NCBI RefSeq assembly: GCF_017948245.1
Contig: NZ_CP072867.1
Coordinates: 310,001 to 374,000, forward strand
From: Rhizobium sp. NLR16a
Lineage (GTDB): Bacteria > Pseudomonadota > Alphaproteobacteria > Rhizobiales > Rhizobiaceae
Length of the DNA: 64,000 nucleotides
Reading direction: 5' to 3'
In this document: piece after piece, positions 34,309 through 44,481 of the stretch
Layout of the letters: every line of letters begins with the position of its first letter
How positions within the stretch are numbered: position 1 is the stretch's first letter
Made by a program: the position numbers and the translations under genes
Notes under the pieces: model-generated
The model's input: the letters and a program-made list of their open reading frames with translations, nothing else
What the model was told of the DNA's origin: nothing
The model's database searches: none

Positions 34309-35130
34309 TTAGCCGCCATTTACCGGGATCTCGCCGCGCAGCATCACGCTGTCATAGGCGGGACGGGGCGTGGGGATCGCGATCCGCATTGCCGGCTCGG
34401 GCGCGGTTGAGGTTTCCGGTTGGGTCACCGGAGCCGTTATTATCTGCATCGGCGCCGTGCTCGCCGTCGCCATCGGATCGGGCGCCGGCAGAGGAACGGG
34501 AACGGCGGAAGGTATCAGCGCCTCGAATTGCGGCGGCAGTATGCTTTCGCCAGGCACATAATTCATCGCTACCTCATAAGACGGCAGCGGCGGCGGCGTT
34601 TCGAGCATGCCGTTGGAATCGCGCTTCTCGTAGAAGGCGTTGCCGCCGGCGACCGTCACATAGTGCATGTTGTCGTAGGGGAATTTCAGCCCGTCGGTGT
34701 GAAAGAACATCGCATCCTTCACCTGGGGATGGCGCGCACCCTTCAGCAGGATCGCATCGGCCGCGGTGGCAAGTTCCGGTTCGGCCTGCGGCTTGACCTC
34801 GCGCGTCATGACCCCGGGCGCAAACTGCCTCGCCTGGGCGACGACACCGCAGATCGATGGGGGGTAGGCGCCTGACGTCAGCCTGTTCATGACGACGGTG
34901 CCGACGGCCAGATAGCCATCCTCGTCGGAATGCTGCGATTCGAAATACATCGCACGCTTCAGGCAGTCGCGATCCTTGGCGGTATAATTGAAAGTGACTT
35001 TCGCCGCTTGAGCCTGTTTGGTCTTTCCCGGCGTCGTCGCCGGCTTCGGTGTTGTGGTGCAGCCTGCAGCCGCCAGTCCTGCGAGTAAAATCCCGATCAG
35101 GGATTTTCCAAAGCAAATCTCCGCCCTCAA
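34309..35130 (-). CDS. SleB-like cell wall hydrolase, probable lipoprotein
   Basis: A 273-residue protein of the Hydrolase_2 (SleB) family: DCLKRAMYFESQHSDEDGYL, then AVGTVVMNRLTSGAYP carries the conserved glutamate (FES), followed by CGVVAQARQFAPG. It likely cleaves peptidoglycan. The N-terminus (LIGILLAGLAAAGC) is a lipoprotein-type signal with a cysteine at about 24, so it is probably anchored in the envelope. The C-terminal 80 residues are Pro/Ala/Thr-rich and low in structure. Translation starts at TTG 35130, supported by AGGAGG 9 nt upstream; no in-frame ATG near the N-terminus would keep the signal peptide. Confidence 0.8.
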   Translation of the reverse strand: MRAEICFGKSLIGILLAGLAAAGCTTTPKPATTPGKTKQAQAAKVTFNYTAKDRDCLKRAMYFESQHSDEDGYLAVGTVVMNRLTSGAYPPSICGVVAQARQFAPGVMTREVKPQAEPELATAADAILLKGARHPQVKDAMFFHTDGLKFPYDNMHYVTVAGGNAFYEKRDSNGMLETPPPLPSYEVAMNYVPGESILPPQFEALIPSAVPVPLPAPDPMATASTAPMQIITAPVTQPETSTAPEPAMRIAIPTPRPAYDSVMLRGEIPVNGG

Positions 35131-35329
35131 CGCCAGGTGCCTCCTATGGGATTAGTCCAGCCCTTTATGATTAACGCGCACAATCTTTTACTCGTCATAT
35201 GACTGAATTACAAACAACCTGAGATCACAAAAGGCCGGGTGGACTCTCGCCATGGGCGATTCCGGCTGATCCCTGCGACCGACTGGTGCATAAATCCGGA
35301 GGGTTAACGAATTATTAAGCAAGCGCCGT

Positions 35330-35353
35330 GCGCGCGCCAGGAAAGACGCGCGC
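35330..35353 (-). terminator. Hairpin downstream of cysA (possible terminator)
   Basis: GCGCGCG (35330-35336) and CGCGCGC (35347-35353) form a 7-bp G+C stem with a 10-nt loop, 8 bp past the cysA stop on the minus strand. The following minus-strand sequence becomes AT-rich (TTGCTTAATAATT), which supports termination although there is no long T run. Confidence 0.5.
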
Positions 35354-35361
35354 AATCGAGA

Positions 35362-36402
35362 TCAGCTGCGAAACAGCTTCCAGCGAGTCGGCTTGAACGC
35401 GACGTGGTTGCGGTCGAGCCTGTCGGCCTCGCTCGGCGGCAGCTCGATTTCGATATTTGGCCGGTCATTGCCGATATCGAGTTCGATATGGCGCGTGCCG
35501 GCGACACGGCGGCTGGAGACGGGCTGGCCGGCGATGCAGTTTTCGGCTGTTTCGCACAGCCTGACATCATGCGGGCGGAAGTAGAGCTGCGCCGGTCCAT
35601 CTGGCTCGCCTTCGGCATTGAGGCCGAGCGAGCGGCCTTCGAAGCGGATGTCGCCGTCCGATATCTCGACCTGCAGGCAGTTGGATTGGCCGATGAAGCC
35701 GAAGACGAAGGGCGAATTCGGATAATCGTAGACTTCGTCGGGCGTTCCGACCTGCTCGATCGCGCCCTGGCTCATGACAACGACGCGGTCGGCAAGCTCC
35801 AGCGCCTCGTCCTGGTCGTGGGTGACGAAGACGGTGGTGTGGCCGGTACGGTCGTGGATCTGGCGCAGCCATTTGCGCAGGTCCTTGCGCACCTGGGCGT
35901 CGAGCGCTCCGAAGGGTTCGTCGAGCAGCAGCACGTTCGGCTCGACGGCCATGGCGCGGGCGAGCGCCACGCGCTGACGCTGGCCGCCGGAAAGCTGGGC
36001 GGGATAGCGCTTTTCTAGACCGGAAAGCTGGACGAGTTCGAGCAGTTCCAGCGCCCGCCGGCGGATATCGGCCTTCGCCGGCCGCCGCGAACCTTTTCTG
36101 ACCCTCAGGCCAAAGGAGACATTGTCGAGCACCGTCATGTAGCGGAAAAGGGCATAATGCTGGAACACGAAGCCGATATTGCGCTGCTGCACCGATTTCT
36201 TCGAGGCATCCTCTTCACCGAAGAAGATCTGTCCCTCGGTCGGGCTTTCCAGACCGGCGATCAGACGCAGCAATGTCGTCTTGCCGGAGCCCGAAGGGCC
36301 GAGCAGTGCGATCAGCTCGCCGGAGCGGATGTCGAGCGAGACATCGTGGAGCGCCGGAAAACGATCGAATTCCTTGCGGATGTTTTGAACGCGTACTTCC
36401 AT
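35362..36402 (-). CDS. cysA: Sulfate/thiosulfate ABC transporter ATPase CysA
   Basis: A 346-residue ATPase with Walker A GPSGSGKTTLLR, Q-loop VFQHYALFRYM, signature LSGGQRQRVALARAM, Walker B VLLLDEPFGALDAQVR and switch FVTHDQDEALELADR. The VQQRNIGFVFQHYALF string and a C-terminal TOBE-like domain with YFRPHDVRLCE mark the CysA subfamily. It is the last gene of sbp-cysT-cysW-cysA, 10 bp after cysW. The complex imports sulfate and thiosulfate at the inner membrane for cysteine synthesis. Confidence 0.95.
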   Translation of the reverse strand: MEVRVQNIRKEFDRFPALHDVSLDIRSGELIALLGPSGSGKTTLLRLIAGLESPTEGQIFFGEEDASKKSVQQRNIGFVFQHYALFRYMTVLDNVSFGLRVRKGSRRPAKADIRRRALELLELVQLSGLEKRYPAQLSGGQRQRVALARAMAVEPNVLLLDEPFGALDAQVRKDLRKWLRQIHDRTGHTTVFVTHDQDEALELADRVVVMSQGAIEQVGTPDEVYDYPNSPFVFGFIGQSNCLQVEISDGDIRFEGRSLGLNAEGEPDGPAQLYFRPHDVRLCETAENCIAGQPVSSRRVAGTRHIELDIGNDRPNIEIELPPSEADRLDRNHVAFKPTRWKLFRS

Positions 36403-36412
36403 TCCAGATCCT

Positions 36413-37285
36413 TCAGTGCCGCCGGCTGGCGGAGATTTCAGCGCTATAGCGCATTTCCAGCAGCGTCTTCAAAACAAGAGTCACGAGCGCGAGCAAGGCC
36501 AAAAGCGTGGCGACGGCAAAAGCGCCGGTGAAATTATACTCGTTGTAGAGAATCTCCACCTGTAGCGGCATGGTGTTCGTCTGGCCGCGGATATGGCCGG
36601 AGACGACCGACACGGCGCCGAATTCACCCATGGCGCGGGCGTTGCAGAGCAGCACGCCATAAAGCAGACCCCATTTGATGTTCGGCAGCGTCACGTGCCA
36701 GAAGGTCTGCCAACCGCTGGCGCCGAGCGAGAGGGCCGCCTCTTCGTCGGCCGTGCCCTGTTCCTGCATCAGCGGGATCAGTTCGCGGGCGACAAAGGGG
36801 AAGGTGACGAACATGGTGGCAAGCACCAGTCCAGGCACGGCGAACAGGATCTTGATGTCATTGGCGCTGAGCCAGTGGCCAAGCCAGGTGTTGGCACCGA
36901 ACAGAAGCACGAAGACCAGGCCCGAAATAACAGGCGAGACCGAAAAGGGCAGGTCGATCAGCGTGGTCAGGACCGCCTTGCCCTTGAATTCGAACTTGGC
37001 GATCGCCCAGGCGGCGGCGACCCCGAAGGCGAGGTTCAGCGGTACGCTGATGCCGGCGACGGTCAGCGTCAGGCGGATCGCCGAGAAGGTTTCGGCATCG
37101 CCGAGGGCTTCAATAAACGGGCCGCCACCTTTGCGGAAAGCCTCGACGAAGACGGCTGCGAGAGGCAGCAGCAGCATCAGCAGCAGGAAGAGCAGCGAAA
37201 CGGCGATCAGCGTGTAGCGCGCCATTCTGTGTTCGGTGGTCACCGAACGCAGTTTCGCGGGTTGAAGGGTTGCATCAAGCGCCAT
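36413..37285 (-). CDS. cysW: Sulfate ABC transporter permease CysW
   Basis: A 290-residue permease with about six helices. The sequence [40 protein letters not shown] (the EAA loop), [20 protein letters not shown] and the [20 protein letters not shown] segment are diagnostic of CysW. It overlaps the end of cysT by 11 bp, so the two permeases are translationally coupled. Confidence 0.95.
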   Translation of the reverse strand: MALDATLQPAKLRSVTTEHRMARYTLIAVSLLFLLLMLLLPLAAVFVEAFRKGGGPFIEALGDAETFSAIRLTLTVAGISVPLNLAFGVAAAWAIAKFEFKGKAVLTTLIDLPFSVSPVISGLVFVLLFGANTWLGHWLSANDIKILFAVPGLVLATMFVTFPFVARELIPLMQEQGTADEEAALSLGASGWQTFWHVTLPNIKWGLLYGVLLCNARAMGEFGAVSVVSGHIRGQTNTMPLQVEILYNEYNFTGAFAVATLLALLALVTLVLKTLLEMRYSAEISASRRH

Positions 37286-38132
37286 AACCGTACCTCCGCC
37301 TGCTCCAGCTCTGGATGAGGTTGATGACGAGCAACAAGGCGAACGAGATCACCAGCATGATAGCTGCGATGCCGGTGGCCGCCGCGTAATTGTATTCTTC
37401 GAGTTTAATGATGATCAGCAGCGGTGCGATTTCCGATTTGAACGGCAGGTTGCCGGCGATGAAGATGACCGAGCCGTATTCGCCGACGCCGCGGGCAAAG
37501 GCGAGCGCGAATCCGGTCAGCACGGCCGGCGCCAGCCCGGGCAGCAGCACGCGGAAAATCGTCTGCAGGCGGTTGGCGCCAAGCGTTGCCGCAGCCTCTT
37601 CCACCTCCTTGTCGATTTCCTCCATCACAGGCTGCACGGTGCGCACCACGAAGGGCAGACCGACGAAGATCAGGGCCACGACGATGCCGGCCGGGGTGAA
37701 GGCAATCTTGATGCCGAGCGGCGCCAGGAACTGGCCGACCCAGCCGTTCGGCGCGTAGAGCGCCGCCAACGCGATACCGGCAACGGCAGTCGGCAGTGCG
37801 AAGGGCAGATCAACCATGGCGTCGATGACGCGCTTGCCGGGGAATCGGTAGCGCACCAGGACCCAGGCAAGGATGATGCCGAAGACGGCGTTGACGATTG
37901 CGGCGATGAACGCGCTGCCGAAGCTGATGCGCAGCGCGTTCAGGATGCGCGGATCGAGCGCGATCGACCAGAATTTCTCCCAGCCAAGCGCGCTCGACCG
38001 GACGGCAAGGCCGGAGAGCGGGATGAGGATCAGAAGGGTGAGCCAGGTCAAGGTAAGGCCGAGCGCCATTCCGAAACCCGGAATGACGCTCGGCCGTTTG
38101 AACCGCCACCGCGTGGGGCTATGTGCTGTCAT
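37275..38132 (-). CDS. cysT: Sulfate ABC transporter permease CysT (CysU)
   Basis: A 285-residue permease with [40 protein letters not shown], the EAA segment [20 protein letters not shown] and [20 protein letters not shown], which match CysT/CysU. It begins 8 bp after the sbp stop and overlaps cysW. Together with CysW it forms the membrane channel of the sulfate importer. Confidence 0.95.
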   Translation of the reverse strand: MTAHSPTRWRFKRPSVIPGFGMALGLTLTWLTLLILIPLSGLAVRSSALGWEKFWSIALDPRILNALRISFGSAFIAAIVNAVFGIILAWVLVRYRFPGKRVIDAMVDLPFALPTAVAGIALAALYAPNGWVGQFLAPLGIKIAFTPAGIVVALIFVGLPFVVRTVQPVMEEIDKEVEEAAATLGANRLQTIFRVLLPGLAPAVLTGFALAFARGVGEYGSVIFIAGNLPFKSEIAPLLIIIKLEEYNYAAATGIAAIMLVISFALLLVINLIQSWSRRRYGYGA

Positions 38133-38140
38133 GAAGTCTA

Positions 38141-39166
38141 TTATTGGGCCGGCTTGTAGATTTGGTCAAATACGCCGCCGTCGCCGAAGAATTTCGGCTG
38201 TGCCGTCTTCCAGCCGCCGAAGTCATCGATGGTGGCGAGTGTCAGCTTCGGGAAGCGGGCGATGTCGGCCGGATCGGCAGCTTCCGGCTTCGTCGGACGG
38301 TAGAAGTGCTTGGCGGCGATCTTCTGACCTTCATCCGAATAGAGGTAGTTGAGATAGGCTTCGGCGACCTTGCGCGTGCCCTTCTTGTCAACATTGCCGT
38401 CGACCACGGCGACCGGCGGGTCTGCGCGGATGGAGAAGCTCGGCGTCACGATTTCGAACTGGTCAGGACCAAGCTCTTCGAGCGAAAGATAGGCTTCGTT
38501 TTCCCAGGCGAGCAGCACGTCGCCGAGGCCGCGCTGGACGAAGGTGGTCGTGGCGCCGCGGGCGCCGGTGTCGAGAACAGGAACGTGCTGCAGCAGTTTC
38601 GTCACGTATTCCTGCGCCTTGGCGTCGTCACCGCCATTTGCCTGCTTGGCCCATGCCCAGGCGGCCAGGAAGTTCCAACGTGCGCCCCCCGAAGTCTTGG
38701 GGTTCGGCGTGATGACCTGCACGTCATCCTTGATCAGATCGCCCCAGTCCTTGATGCCCTTCGGGTTGCCCTTGCGGACCAGGAAGACGATCGTCGAGGT
38801 GTAAGGCGTCGAATTGTTGGGGAACTTGCTCTTCCAGTCGGCCGGGATCTTGCCGGTCTTCTTGGCGATGGCGTCGATATCGCCTTCAAGGGCCAGCGTG
38901 ACAACATCGGCCTCGAGACCGTCGATGACCGAGCGGGCTTGAGCGCCGGAGCCGCCATGCGAGGCCTGGATCGTCACGCTTTCACCCGTATCCTTCTGCC
39001 ACTTGGCGGCGAAGGCGGCGTTGAAATCCTTGTACAATTCGCGGGTCGGATCGTAGGAAACGTTAAGAAGCGTCTGATCCGCGAAGGCCGGCGCAATGCT
39101 GCCGATCGCGAAGCTGCCCGCCATGACCGCGGCCGCGAGGAGCCGGGTGAGTCGTTGTGTCTGCAT
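38141..39166 (-). CDS. sbp: Periplasmic sulfate-binding protein
   Basis: A 341-residue binding protein with signal peptide [21 protein letters not shown], then [40 protein letters not shown] (sulfate pocket) and [19 protein letters not shown], all standard in Sbp/CysP. The ribosome site AGGAGGG is ideal. It is first in the sulfate operon, as usual in rhizobia. The intergenic region to the divergent porin gene (39167-39521) must hold its promoter; no CysB-like site could be fixed by eye. The upstream sulfur-oxidation module at 1-3.9 kb is unlinked but metabolically related. Confidence 0.95.
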   Translation of the reverse strand: MQTQRLTRLLAAAVMAGSFAIGSIAPAFADQTLLNVSYDPTRELYKDFNAAFAAKWQKDTGESVTIQASHGGSGAQARSVIDGLEADVVTLALEGDIDAIAKKTGKIPADWKSKFPNNSTPYTSTIVFLVRKGNPKGIKDWGDLIKDDVQVITPNPKTSGGARWNFLAAWAWAKQANGGDDAKAQEYVTKLLQHVPVLDTGARGATTTFVQRGLGDVLLAWENEAYLSLEELGPDQFEIVTPSFSIRADPPVAVVDGNVDKKGTRKVAEAYLNYLYSDEGQKIAAKHFYRPTKPEAADPADIARFPKLTLATIDDFGGWKTAQPKFFGDGGVFDQIYKPAQ

Positions 39167-39521
39167 GGGAACCCTCCTGTTTCTGGCTTAACTCTATCAA
39201 GTCAGTCGTATAATGAAACGAAACATCTTCCGGTTCCGGCAGGTCGGATAGAATGTCATTCCATTTGAGGGGCTATTTTGAAATGGACGTCCCGGAGTTG
39301 GCCGCGGCCAATCGCGTGGCCGCCGCCATGCCGCAAAACCGTGTTTTTTTGGCCACAGTTCCTCCACATCGGACCTGAGCGATGCTGATTTCTGCCCGCA
39401 TTTTGCCGCGGTGGCGTTTGCGGATTCCTATATGGCGGCGGTGCGGTCGTATTTGCCGGCCGCTACGTGGGGGCATCCCTTGAAATGCGCCTCACATTCC
39501 AACCTGTTAGGGCCATTCGAA
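39167..39521. other. 355-bp divergent region between sbp and the porin gene
   Basis: No convincing gene is present. The part next to sbp is AT-richer, and on the minus strand TTTCATTATACGAC could supply a sigma-70 -10 element (TTATAC). The part next to the porin is GC-rich with weak open frames on both strands that lack ribosome sites. No repeat was found. Confidence 0.5.
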
Positions 39522-40538
39522 ATGAATATCAGAACGATCCTTTTTGCTTCCGTTGCCGCCCTTGCCGCGGCCTCCGGAGCACGCGCAGCCGACGCCATCG
39601 TGGCAGCGGAACCCGAGCCCGTGGAATATGTTCGCGTTTGCGACGCCTACGGTACCGGCTATTTTTATATTCCGGGAACGGAAACATGCCTTTCGATCGG
39701 CGGCTATATCCGTACCGAAGTGCGCTTCGGTGACAACATTGCCGGCGATTCCGACGTCAACTTCTGGACTCGCGGTCAGGTCACCTTCCAGGCCAAGAAC
39801 GACACCGAGTACGGCACGCTCACCGGCGTCCTGACGCTGCGTTACAATGCCGACAACGCCTCCGATCAGGAAGCGCTGCTGGACGAGGGCTACATCGATA
39901 TCGCCGGTTTCCGCGTCGGCAAGCTCTATAGCTGGTGGGACGACGACATGAGCGGCGAGACCGATACGCTCGCCAGCAACGAGACGACCCACAACTCGAT
40001 CCGTTATCAGTACGAGAATGGCGCTTTCGCCGCCGGTCTCTCGGTCGACGAGTTGGAAGACGACTATGCCACCAAGCCGGGCGAAGGCCCGAACAACTTC
40101 GGTGTCGCAGGTCAGGTCTCCTACAAGGCCGGCGCCATCAGCGGCTACCTGCTTGCCGGTTATGACACCGACACCAGCGAAGTCGCGGTTCGTGGTATCG
40201 TCTACGCCGATATCGGCCCGGGCACGCTCGGCATCGCCGGCGTCTGGGCAAGCGGCGCCAACTACTACTACGAAGAGTCCGAGTGGACGATCGCAGCAGA
40301 ATACGCCTTGAAGATCAACGACAAGTGGTCGGTCACCCCGGGCTTCCAATATTTCGAAAACATCGCCCTCGAGGCTGACGGCAACGGTTTCACCGGCGGC
40401 AGCGCCTACACCACAGGCGTCACGATCGACTACCGAATCGTCGACGACCTGCGTTCGAAGCTCAGCGTGCAGTATCACGATGAGGACGAAGGCGACGACG
40501 AAGTGTTCGGCTTCCTGCGCTTCCAGCGCGACTTCTAA
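39522..40538 (+). CDS. Rhizobial outer-membrane porin (RopA/Omp2-like)
   Basis: A 338-residue trimeric-type porin. It has a signal peptide (IRTILFASVAALAAASGARA) and the conserved rhizobial porin start EYVRVCDAYGTGYFYIPGTE with TCLSIGGYIRTEVRFGD, including the paired cysteines. Alternating hydrophobic/acidic beta strands follow, ending in the aromatic FLRFQRDF that closes the barrel for BAM recognition. It diffuses small solutes across the outer membrane. It stands as a single gene with its own strong terminator; the frame upstream to 39411 has no similarity. Confidence 0.9.
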   Translation: MNIRTILFASVAALAAASGARAADAIVAAEPEPVEYVRVCDAYGTGYFYIPGTETCLSIGGYIRTEVRFGDNIAGDSDVNFWTRGQVTFQAKNDTEYGTLTGVLTLRYNADNASDQEALLDEGYIDIAGFRVGKLYSWWDDDMSGETDTLASNETTHNSIRYQYENGAFAAGLSVDELEDDYATKPGEGPNNFGVAGQVSYKAGAISGYLLAGYDTDTSEVAVRGIVYADIGPGTLGIAGVWASGANYYYEESEWTIAAEYALKINDKWSVTPGFQYFENIALEADGNGFTGGSAYTTGVTIDYRIVDDLRSKLSVQYHDEDEGDDEVFGFLRFQRDF

Positions 40539-40562
40539 GTTGGTCTGATTGCAGACAAGCGG

Positions 40563-40588
40563 GCGCGGCCTTCGGGCCGCGCTTTTTT
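40563..40588 (+). terminator. Strong Rho-independent terminator of the porin gene
   Basis: GCGCGGCC (40563-40570), TTCG tetraloop and GGCCGCGC (40575-40582) are followed by six T (40583-40588). It lies 24 bp after the porin stop and its T run overlaps the end of the convergent ptsN-like gene by two bases. Confidence 0.9.
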
Positions 40589-41042
40589 ATGCCCGGGAAT
40601 CAGCGATGAAATCGGAATAGAATTCGTCCGCTGTCCTTGCCTTGCGCATGGCGGCAAGCACGCCATTCGATTGCAGCCGCCGGGCGATGGCCGACAGAAC
40701 ATTCAGATATTCGCCGCGGTTGTTCTCCCCGAAAAGCAGCACCACGGCGATGTCGGCGGGGATATCGTCGATTGCCTCGAAATCCAGCGGCCGGGAAAAG
40801 CGGAGGAGCAGACCGCGCGGGCTGCTCATGCCGTCGATCGCGGCATGCGGAATGGCAATGCCATTGCCGATCCCGGTGGAGCCGAGCTTCTCACGCGCTT
40901 CGAGCGCCTTCAAAATGGCCCGGCTGTCAACGGAAAAGGCCTTGGCTGCCTTGTCCGCCATGATATGCAGCGCGCGCCATTTTGTCGGTGCCGACACGCC
41001 GATGAAGGTATGTTCCGGCCGGATGATATTGGGAAGATACAT
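40587..41042 (-). CDS. ptsN: PTS IIA-like nitrogen-regulatory protein (PtsN family)
   Basis: A 151-residue single-domain EIIA-Ntr protein. The phosphoryl-accepting histidine lies in GIGNGIAIPHAAIDG near residue 66, and the family segments REKLGSTGIGNG and FSRPLDFEAIDD with AVVLLFGENNRGEYLNVL are present. It receives phosphate through EI-Ntr and NPr and controls potassium and nitrogen metabolism; in Escherichia coli and Rhizobium, PtsN stimulates or restrains KdpD. Its location 41 bp downstream of kdpE, in the same direction, makes a direct regulatory role in the Kdp system very likely. It may be a paralogue of a main ptsN gene located elsewhere (near rpoN in other rhizobia). Confidence 0.85.
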   Translation of the reverse strand: MYLPNIIRPEHTFIGVSAPTKWRALHIMADKAAKAFSVDSRAILKALEAREKLGSTGIGNGIAIPHAAIDGMSSPRGLLLRFSRPLDFEAIDDIPADIAVVLLFGENNRGEYLNVLSAIARRLQSNGVLAAMRKARTADEFYSDFIADSRA

Positions 41043-41083
41043 GTCATTCTCGATACTGTTCAGGCGGCGGGTGAGAGAGCAGG

Positions 41084-41776
41084 TCAGTCCGGTTCCCTGA
41101 GCCGATAGCCGACTCCGGTCTCGGTGGTGATATAGTGCGGCTGGTCGGGGCTCTGCTCGATCTTCTGTCTGAGCTGCCTGATATAGACGCGCAGATATTG
41201 CACGTCGGCTGCCGGCCCCCATACCTGCTTCAAAAGAAACTGGTGTGTCAGCACCTTGCCCGCATGCTGGGCGAGCACGCGCAGGATGTCGTATTCTTTC
41301 GGCGACAGTTTGAGTTCCTCGCCATCGACCTTGACGATGCGCTTGACAAGGTCGATCGACAGCCCGCCGGTCTGGAAGATCGCCTTTTCGCCCTGCTGCT
41401 GCAGCCGGTGACGCAGCGCCACGCGGATGCGGGCGCCAAGTTCGTTGATGCCGAAGGGCTTGGTGACGTAATCGTCGGCGCCGCTTTCCAGCGCCTTGAC
41501 GATGCCGGCCTCGTCGGTGCGGCTGGAGAGGATGACGACGGGTATGGACAGGCCTTCGTCGCGCCACTCCTGCAAGAGGTCATGGCCAGCCGTGTCGGGC
41601 AGACCGAGATCGAGCAGGATGAGATCGGGCCTGCCGTCGGCAACCGATTGGCGGGCGATTGCCGCATTCGGCGCCTCCTGCACCTCGTAGCCCTGCGCGG
41701 TCAGGCCGACGCGAAGCAGCTTGCGGATTGGAGGCTCGTCGTCGACGACGAGGATCTTGACGGCTGAACCGGTCAT
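41084..41776 (-). CDS. kdpE: KdpE response regulator
   Basis: A 230-residue OmpR-family regulator. The receiver domain has acidic pair DDEPP, the phosphorylated aspartate in LILLDLGLPD near residue 55 and a conserved K in YVTKPFG. The winged helix has LSPKEYDILRVLAQHAGKVL and YIRQLRQKIEQSPDQPHYI. It overlaps kdpD by 4 bp and follows it. Phosphorylated KdpE activates kdpFABC when K+ is low. A candidate binding site lies at 49648-49667. Confidence 0.95.
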   Translation of the reverse strand: MTGSAVKILVVDDEPPIRKLLRVGLTAQGYEVQEAPNAAIARQSVADGRPDLILLDLGLPDTAGHDLLQEWRDEGLSIPVVILSSRTDEAGIVKALESGADDYVTKPFGINELGARIRVALRHRLQQQGEKAIFQTGGLSIDLVKRIVKVDGEELKLSPKEYDILRVLAQHAGKVLTHQFLLKQVWGPAADVQYLRVYIRQLRQKIEQSPDQPHYITTETGVGYRLREPD

Positions 41777-44481
41777 CTGAGTTCATCCAGTTTCGGTATG
41801 TCGTTGGGTTTCGGCAGGCGGATGGTGAAGACGGCGCCCGGGCGGCCCTTTCGGTTGGCGGCGGTGATCGTGCCGCCCATCGCCTCGACGAAACCGCGGC
41901 AGATGGAAAGGCCGAGGCCGGTGCCGGCGCGCACCTGATCGCCCTTGCGCACGCGATAGAAGGTGTCGAAGACGCGGGTAAGGTCGGCGGGTGGAATGCC
42001 CGGACCTTCGTCCGAGACCTGCAGGATGACGTTGTCGGCATCGGCCCAGCCTTCGATTTGGATGACCGATCCCTCGGGCGCATATTTGGCGGCATTGTCG
42101 AGCAGGTTGAAGATCACCTGCTCGAACAGCACCGGATCGACCCGCACCATCGGCAGGTCGGCGGGAATGCTCATCTCGGTCTTGTGGTGTTCGAGGATCT
42201 TGGCGGCGCGGGCCAGCGCCGTGCCGACGATGTCGCCGGCATAGTGCGGCGCAGAATTCGGCTCCATCGCACCGGATTCGATCTTGGTCATGTCGAGCAG
42301 GTTGGCGATGAAACGGTTGAGGCGCTCGGATTCGTCGACGACGGTCGAGAGCAGGTCGTTGCGGTCCTCCTCCGGCATGGAGGCGAAATAGTCGCGCAGC
42401 GTGCCGGCAGCGCCGAGGATAGCCGCAAGCGGCGTTTTCAGATCATGCGAAATCGAGGTGAGCAGGGCCGAACGCAGCCTGTCGGCTTCGGCCGCGAGCC
42501 TTGCCCGGTCGACATCGGCGACGAGCTGAACGCGTTCGATCGCAAGGGCTGCCTGATCAGCCAGCGCATCGAGCAGGCGCTGCTGTTCCGGCGTCAGCAA
42601 CGGCCCGTCGCGGCGGTCGCTGTCGAGGCCGATGACGCCGACGGCGGTGCGACCGGTTCTCAGCGGCACGTATAGGCGTTTGGCGCCGGGCAGGGTATCG
42701 GCGCCGCGGCCGGCGGCGTGATTGTGCTCCCAGGCCCAGCGGGCGGCGGCGATATCGGCCTCGTCGAGCGTGTCGTCAGGGGGATAACCGGCCTTGACGG
42801 CGATGCTGCCCTCTTCGGGCAACAGCAGCACGACGCGGACCTTCAGCATCGAGGCAAGCTGAAAGGCGGTCGCCCAGAGCACGTCGTCGAGCGTGCCGGT
42901 GCCGGCGAGTTTCTTCGAGAAGAGATAGAGATCCTCGGTCGTGCGTGCCCGCTGCCGGGCTGCGGCGGCCTGGCGCTGCACGGTTGCGGTGAGGTTGCTG
43001 GCGATGATGGCGACGCCGAGGAAGAAGAACAGCGCAAGCACGCTTTCCGGATCGCTGATCGTCAGCGTGTAGCGCGGCGGCAGGAAAAAGAAGTTGAAGG
43101 ACAGCGCGCCGAGAATGCAGCTGTAGAGTGCCGGCCGTAATCCATGCAGGACGGCGGAGGTCAGCACCGCCATCAGGAAGACGAGGGCGAGGTTGCGCAC
43201 GTCGAGCACCTGGTCGAGCACGATGCTGACCGCGAGCGCGATGGCGACATAGACGGTGGCCAGCAGATAGGCTCTGAAATCGAATTGGGGGGGCGTGGCC
43301 GCCGCTCGGACGCCGGGTGCGGTGGTGCCGTCCTTCTCATTGCCTGAAATGACATGGACGCTGATCTCGCCGGTCTTGCGGATCAGTTTGTCGGTGATCG
43401 AACGGCTCCACCAGTCGCGCCATGTCGCCGCCTTGGGAGCGCCGATGACGATGTGGGTGACGTTGTTGGCAGTGGCATGGCGGACGAGTTCCTCCGCCAC
43501 CTCGCGGCCGGGAATGGTGATCGCCTCGCCGCCGAGCTGTTCGGCAAGTCGCAGCGTCGAGGCGATCGTATCGCGCTCGGCTTCGCTGAGGTTGACCGAA
43601 CGGTTGGTCTCTACATAGACGGCGGCCCAGGGTGCGCGCAGGCGCGAGGCCATGCGGGCGGCGTAGCGCACCAGCGAGGCCGAGCGCGGGTGATGATCGA
43701 CCGAGACGAGGACGCGTTCGCCCGCCGCCCAGGGGCCGGAGATGGCGTGGGCCTGCATATGGGTCAGCAGCTGGTCGTCGACGCGCTGGGCGGTCTTGCG
43801 CAGCGCCAGCTCCCGCAACGCCGTCAGATTGCCCGGTGTGAAGTAATTGGTCAGTGCCCGCTCGGCGGTGCGCGGCATGTAGACCTTGCCGTCATGCAGG
43901 CGCTTGATCAGATCGTCCGGGGTCAGATCGATGATCTCGACATCGTCGGCGAGATCGATGATCGAGTCCGGCACCGTCTCGCGCACGCGGATGCGGGTGA
44001 TCTGCGAGACGACGTCGTTCAGGCTCTCGACATGCTGGATGTTCAGCGTCGTATAGACGTCGATGCCGCGATCGAGCAATTCCTTGACGTCGAGGTAACG
44101 CTTCGGATGGCGGCTACCCTCGGCGTTGGTATGTGCGAGTTCGTCGACCAGCACGAGATCCGGCCTGCGGGCGAGGATGCCGTCAAGGTCCATCTCCTCG
44201 AGCGCCCGGCCCTTATAGTCGATTTCGACGCGGGGAATGATCTCGAAGCCGGCGAGCAGCGCCTCGGTTTCCTTGCGGCCGTGGGTCTCGACGACGCCAA
44301 TGACGACATCGAGGCCATCGGCGAGCTTGGCGCTGCCGGAGATCAGCATCTCATAGGTCTTGCCGACGCCGGGGGCGGCGCCCAGAAAGATCTTCAGACG
44401 GCCGCGCATCTCCGCCCGGGCTTTTTCAAGAAGCGCATCGGGCGAGGGCCTGCCGACCTGGTCGCGGTTGTCGTCTGGCAT
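41773..44481 (-). CDS. kdpD: KdpD sensor histidine kinase
   Basis: A 902-residue sensor with the full KdpD architecture. The N-terminal KdpD domain has a Walker A-like GAAPGVGKTYEML near residue 35. A universal-stress-protein-like domain (VLVSVDHHPRSASLVRYAAR) follows, then four membrane helices in the DUF4118 region, a GAF domain and the kinase core with H in SHDLKTPLAAILG and ATPase motifs NLLDNAAKYAPEGS and DEGPGIPPADL. It senses low K+ and controls KdpE. It is separated from kdpC by 294 bp that include a palindromic repeat, so it may be transcribed at a lower rate than kdpFABC. Confidence 0.95.
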   Translation of the reverse strand: MPDDNRDQVGRPSPDALLEKARAEMRGRLKIFLGAAPGVGKTYEMLISGSAKLADGLDVVIGVVETHGRKETEALLAGFEIIPRVEIDYKGRALEEMDLDGILARRPDLVLVDELAHTNAEGSRHPKRYLDVKELLDRGIDVYTTLNIQHVESLNDVVSQITRIRVRETVPDSIIDLADDVEIIDLTPDDLIKRLHDGKVYMPRTAERALTNYFTPGNLTALRELALRKTAQRVDDQLLTHMQAHAISGPWAAGERVLVSVDHHPRSASLVRYAARMASRLRAPWAAVYVETNRSVNLSEAERDTIASTLRLAEQLGGEAITIPGREVAEELVRHATANNVTHIVIGAPKAATWRDWWSRSITDKLIRKTGEISVHVISGNEKDGTTAPGVRAAATPPQFDFRAYLLATVYVAIALAVSIVLDQVLDVRNLALVFLMAVLTSAVLHGLRPALYSCILGALSFNFFFLPPRYTLTISDPESVLALFFFLGVAIIASNLTATVQRQAAAARQRARTTEDLYLFSKKLAGTGTLDDVLWATAFQLASMLKVRVVLLLPEEGSIAVKAGYPPDDTLDEADIAAARWAWEHNHAAGRGADTLPGAKRLYVPLRTGRTAVGVIGLDSDRRDGPLLTPEQQRLLDALADQAALAIERVQLVADVDRARLAAEADRLRSALLTSISHDLKTPLAAILGAAGTLRDYFASMPEEDRNDLLSTVVDESERLNRFIANLLDMTKIESGAMEPNSAPHYAGDIVGTALARAAKILEHHKTEMSIPADLPMVRVDPVLFEQVIFNLLDNAAKYAPEGSVIQIEGWADADNVILQVSDEGPGIPPADLTRVFDTFYRVRKGDQVRAGTGLGLSICRGFVEAMGGTITAANRKGRPGAVFTIRLPKPNDIPKLDELR

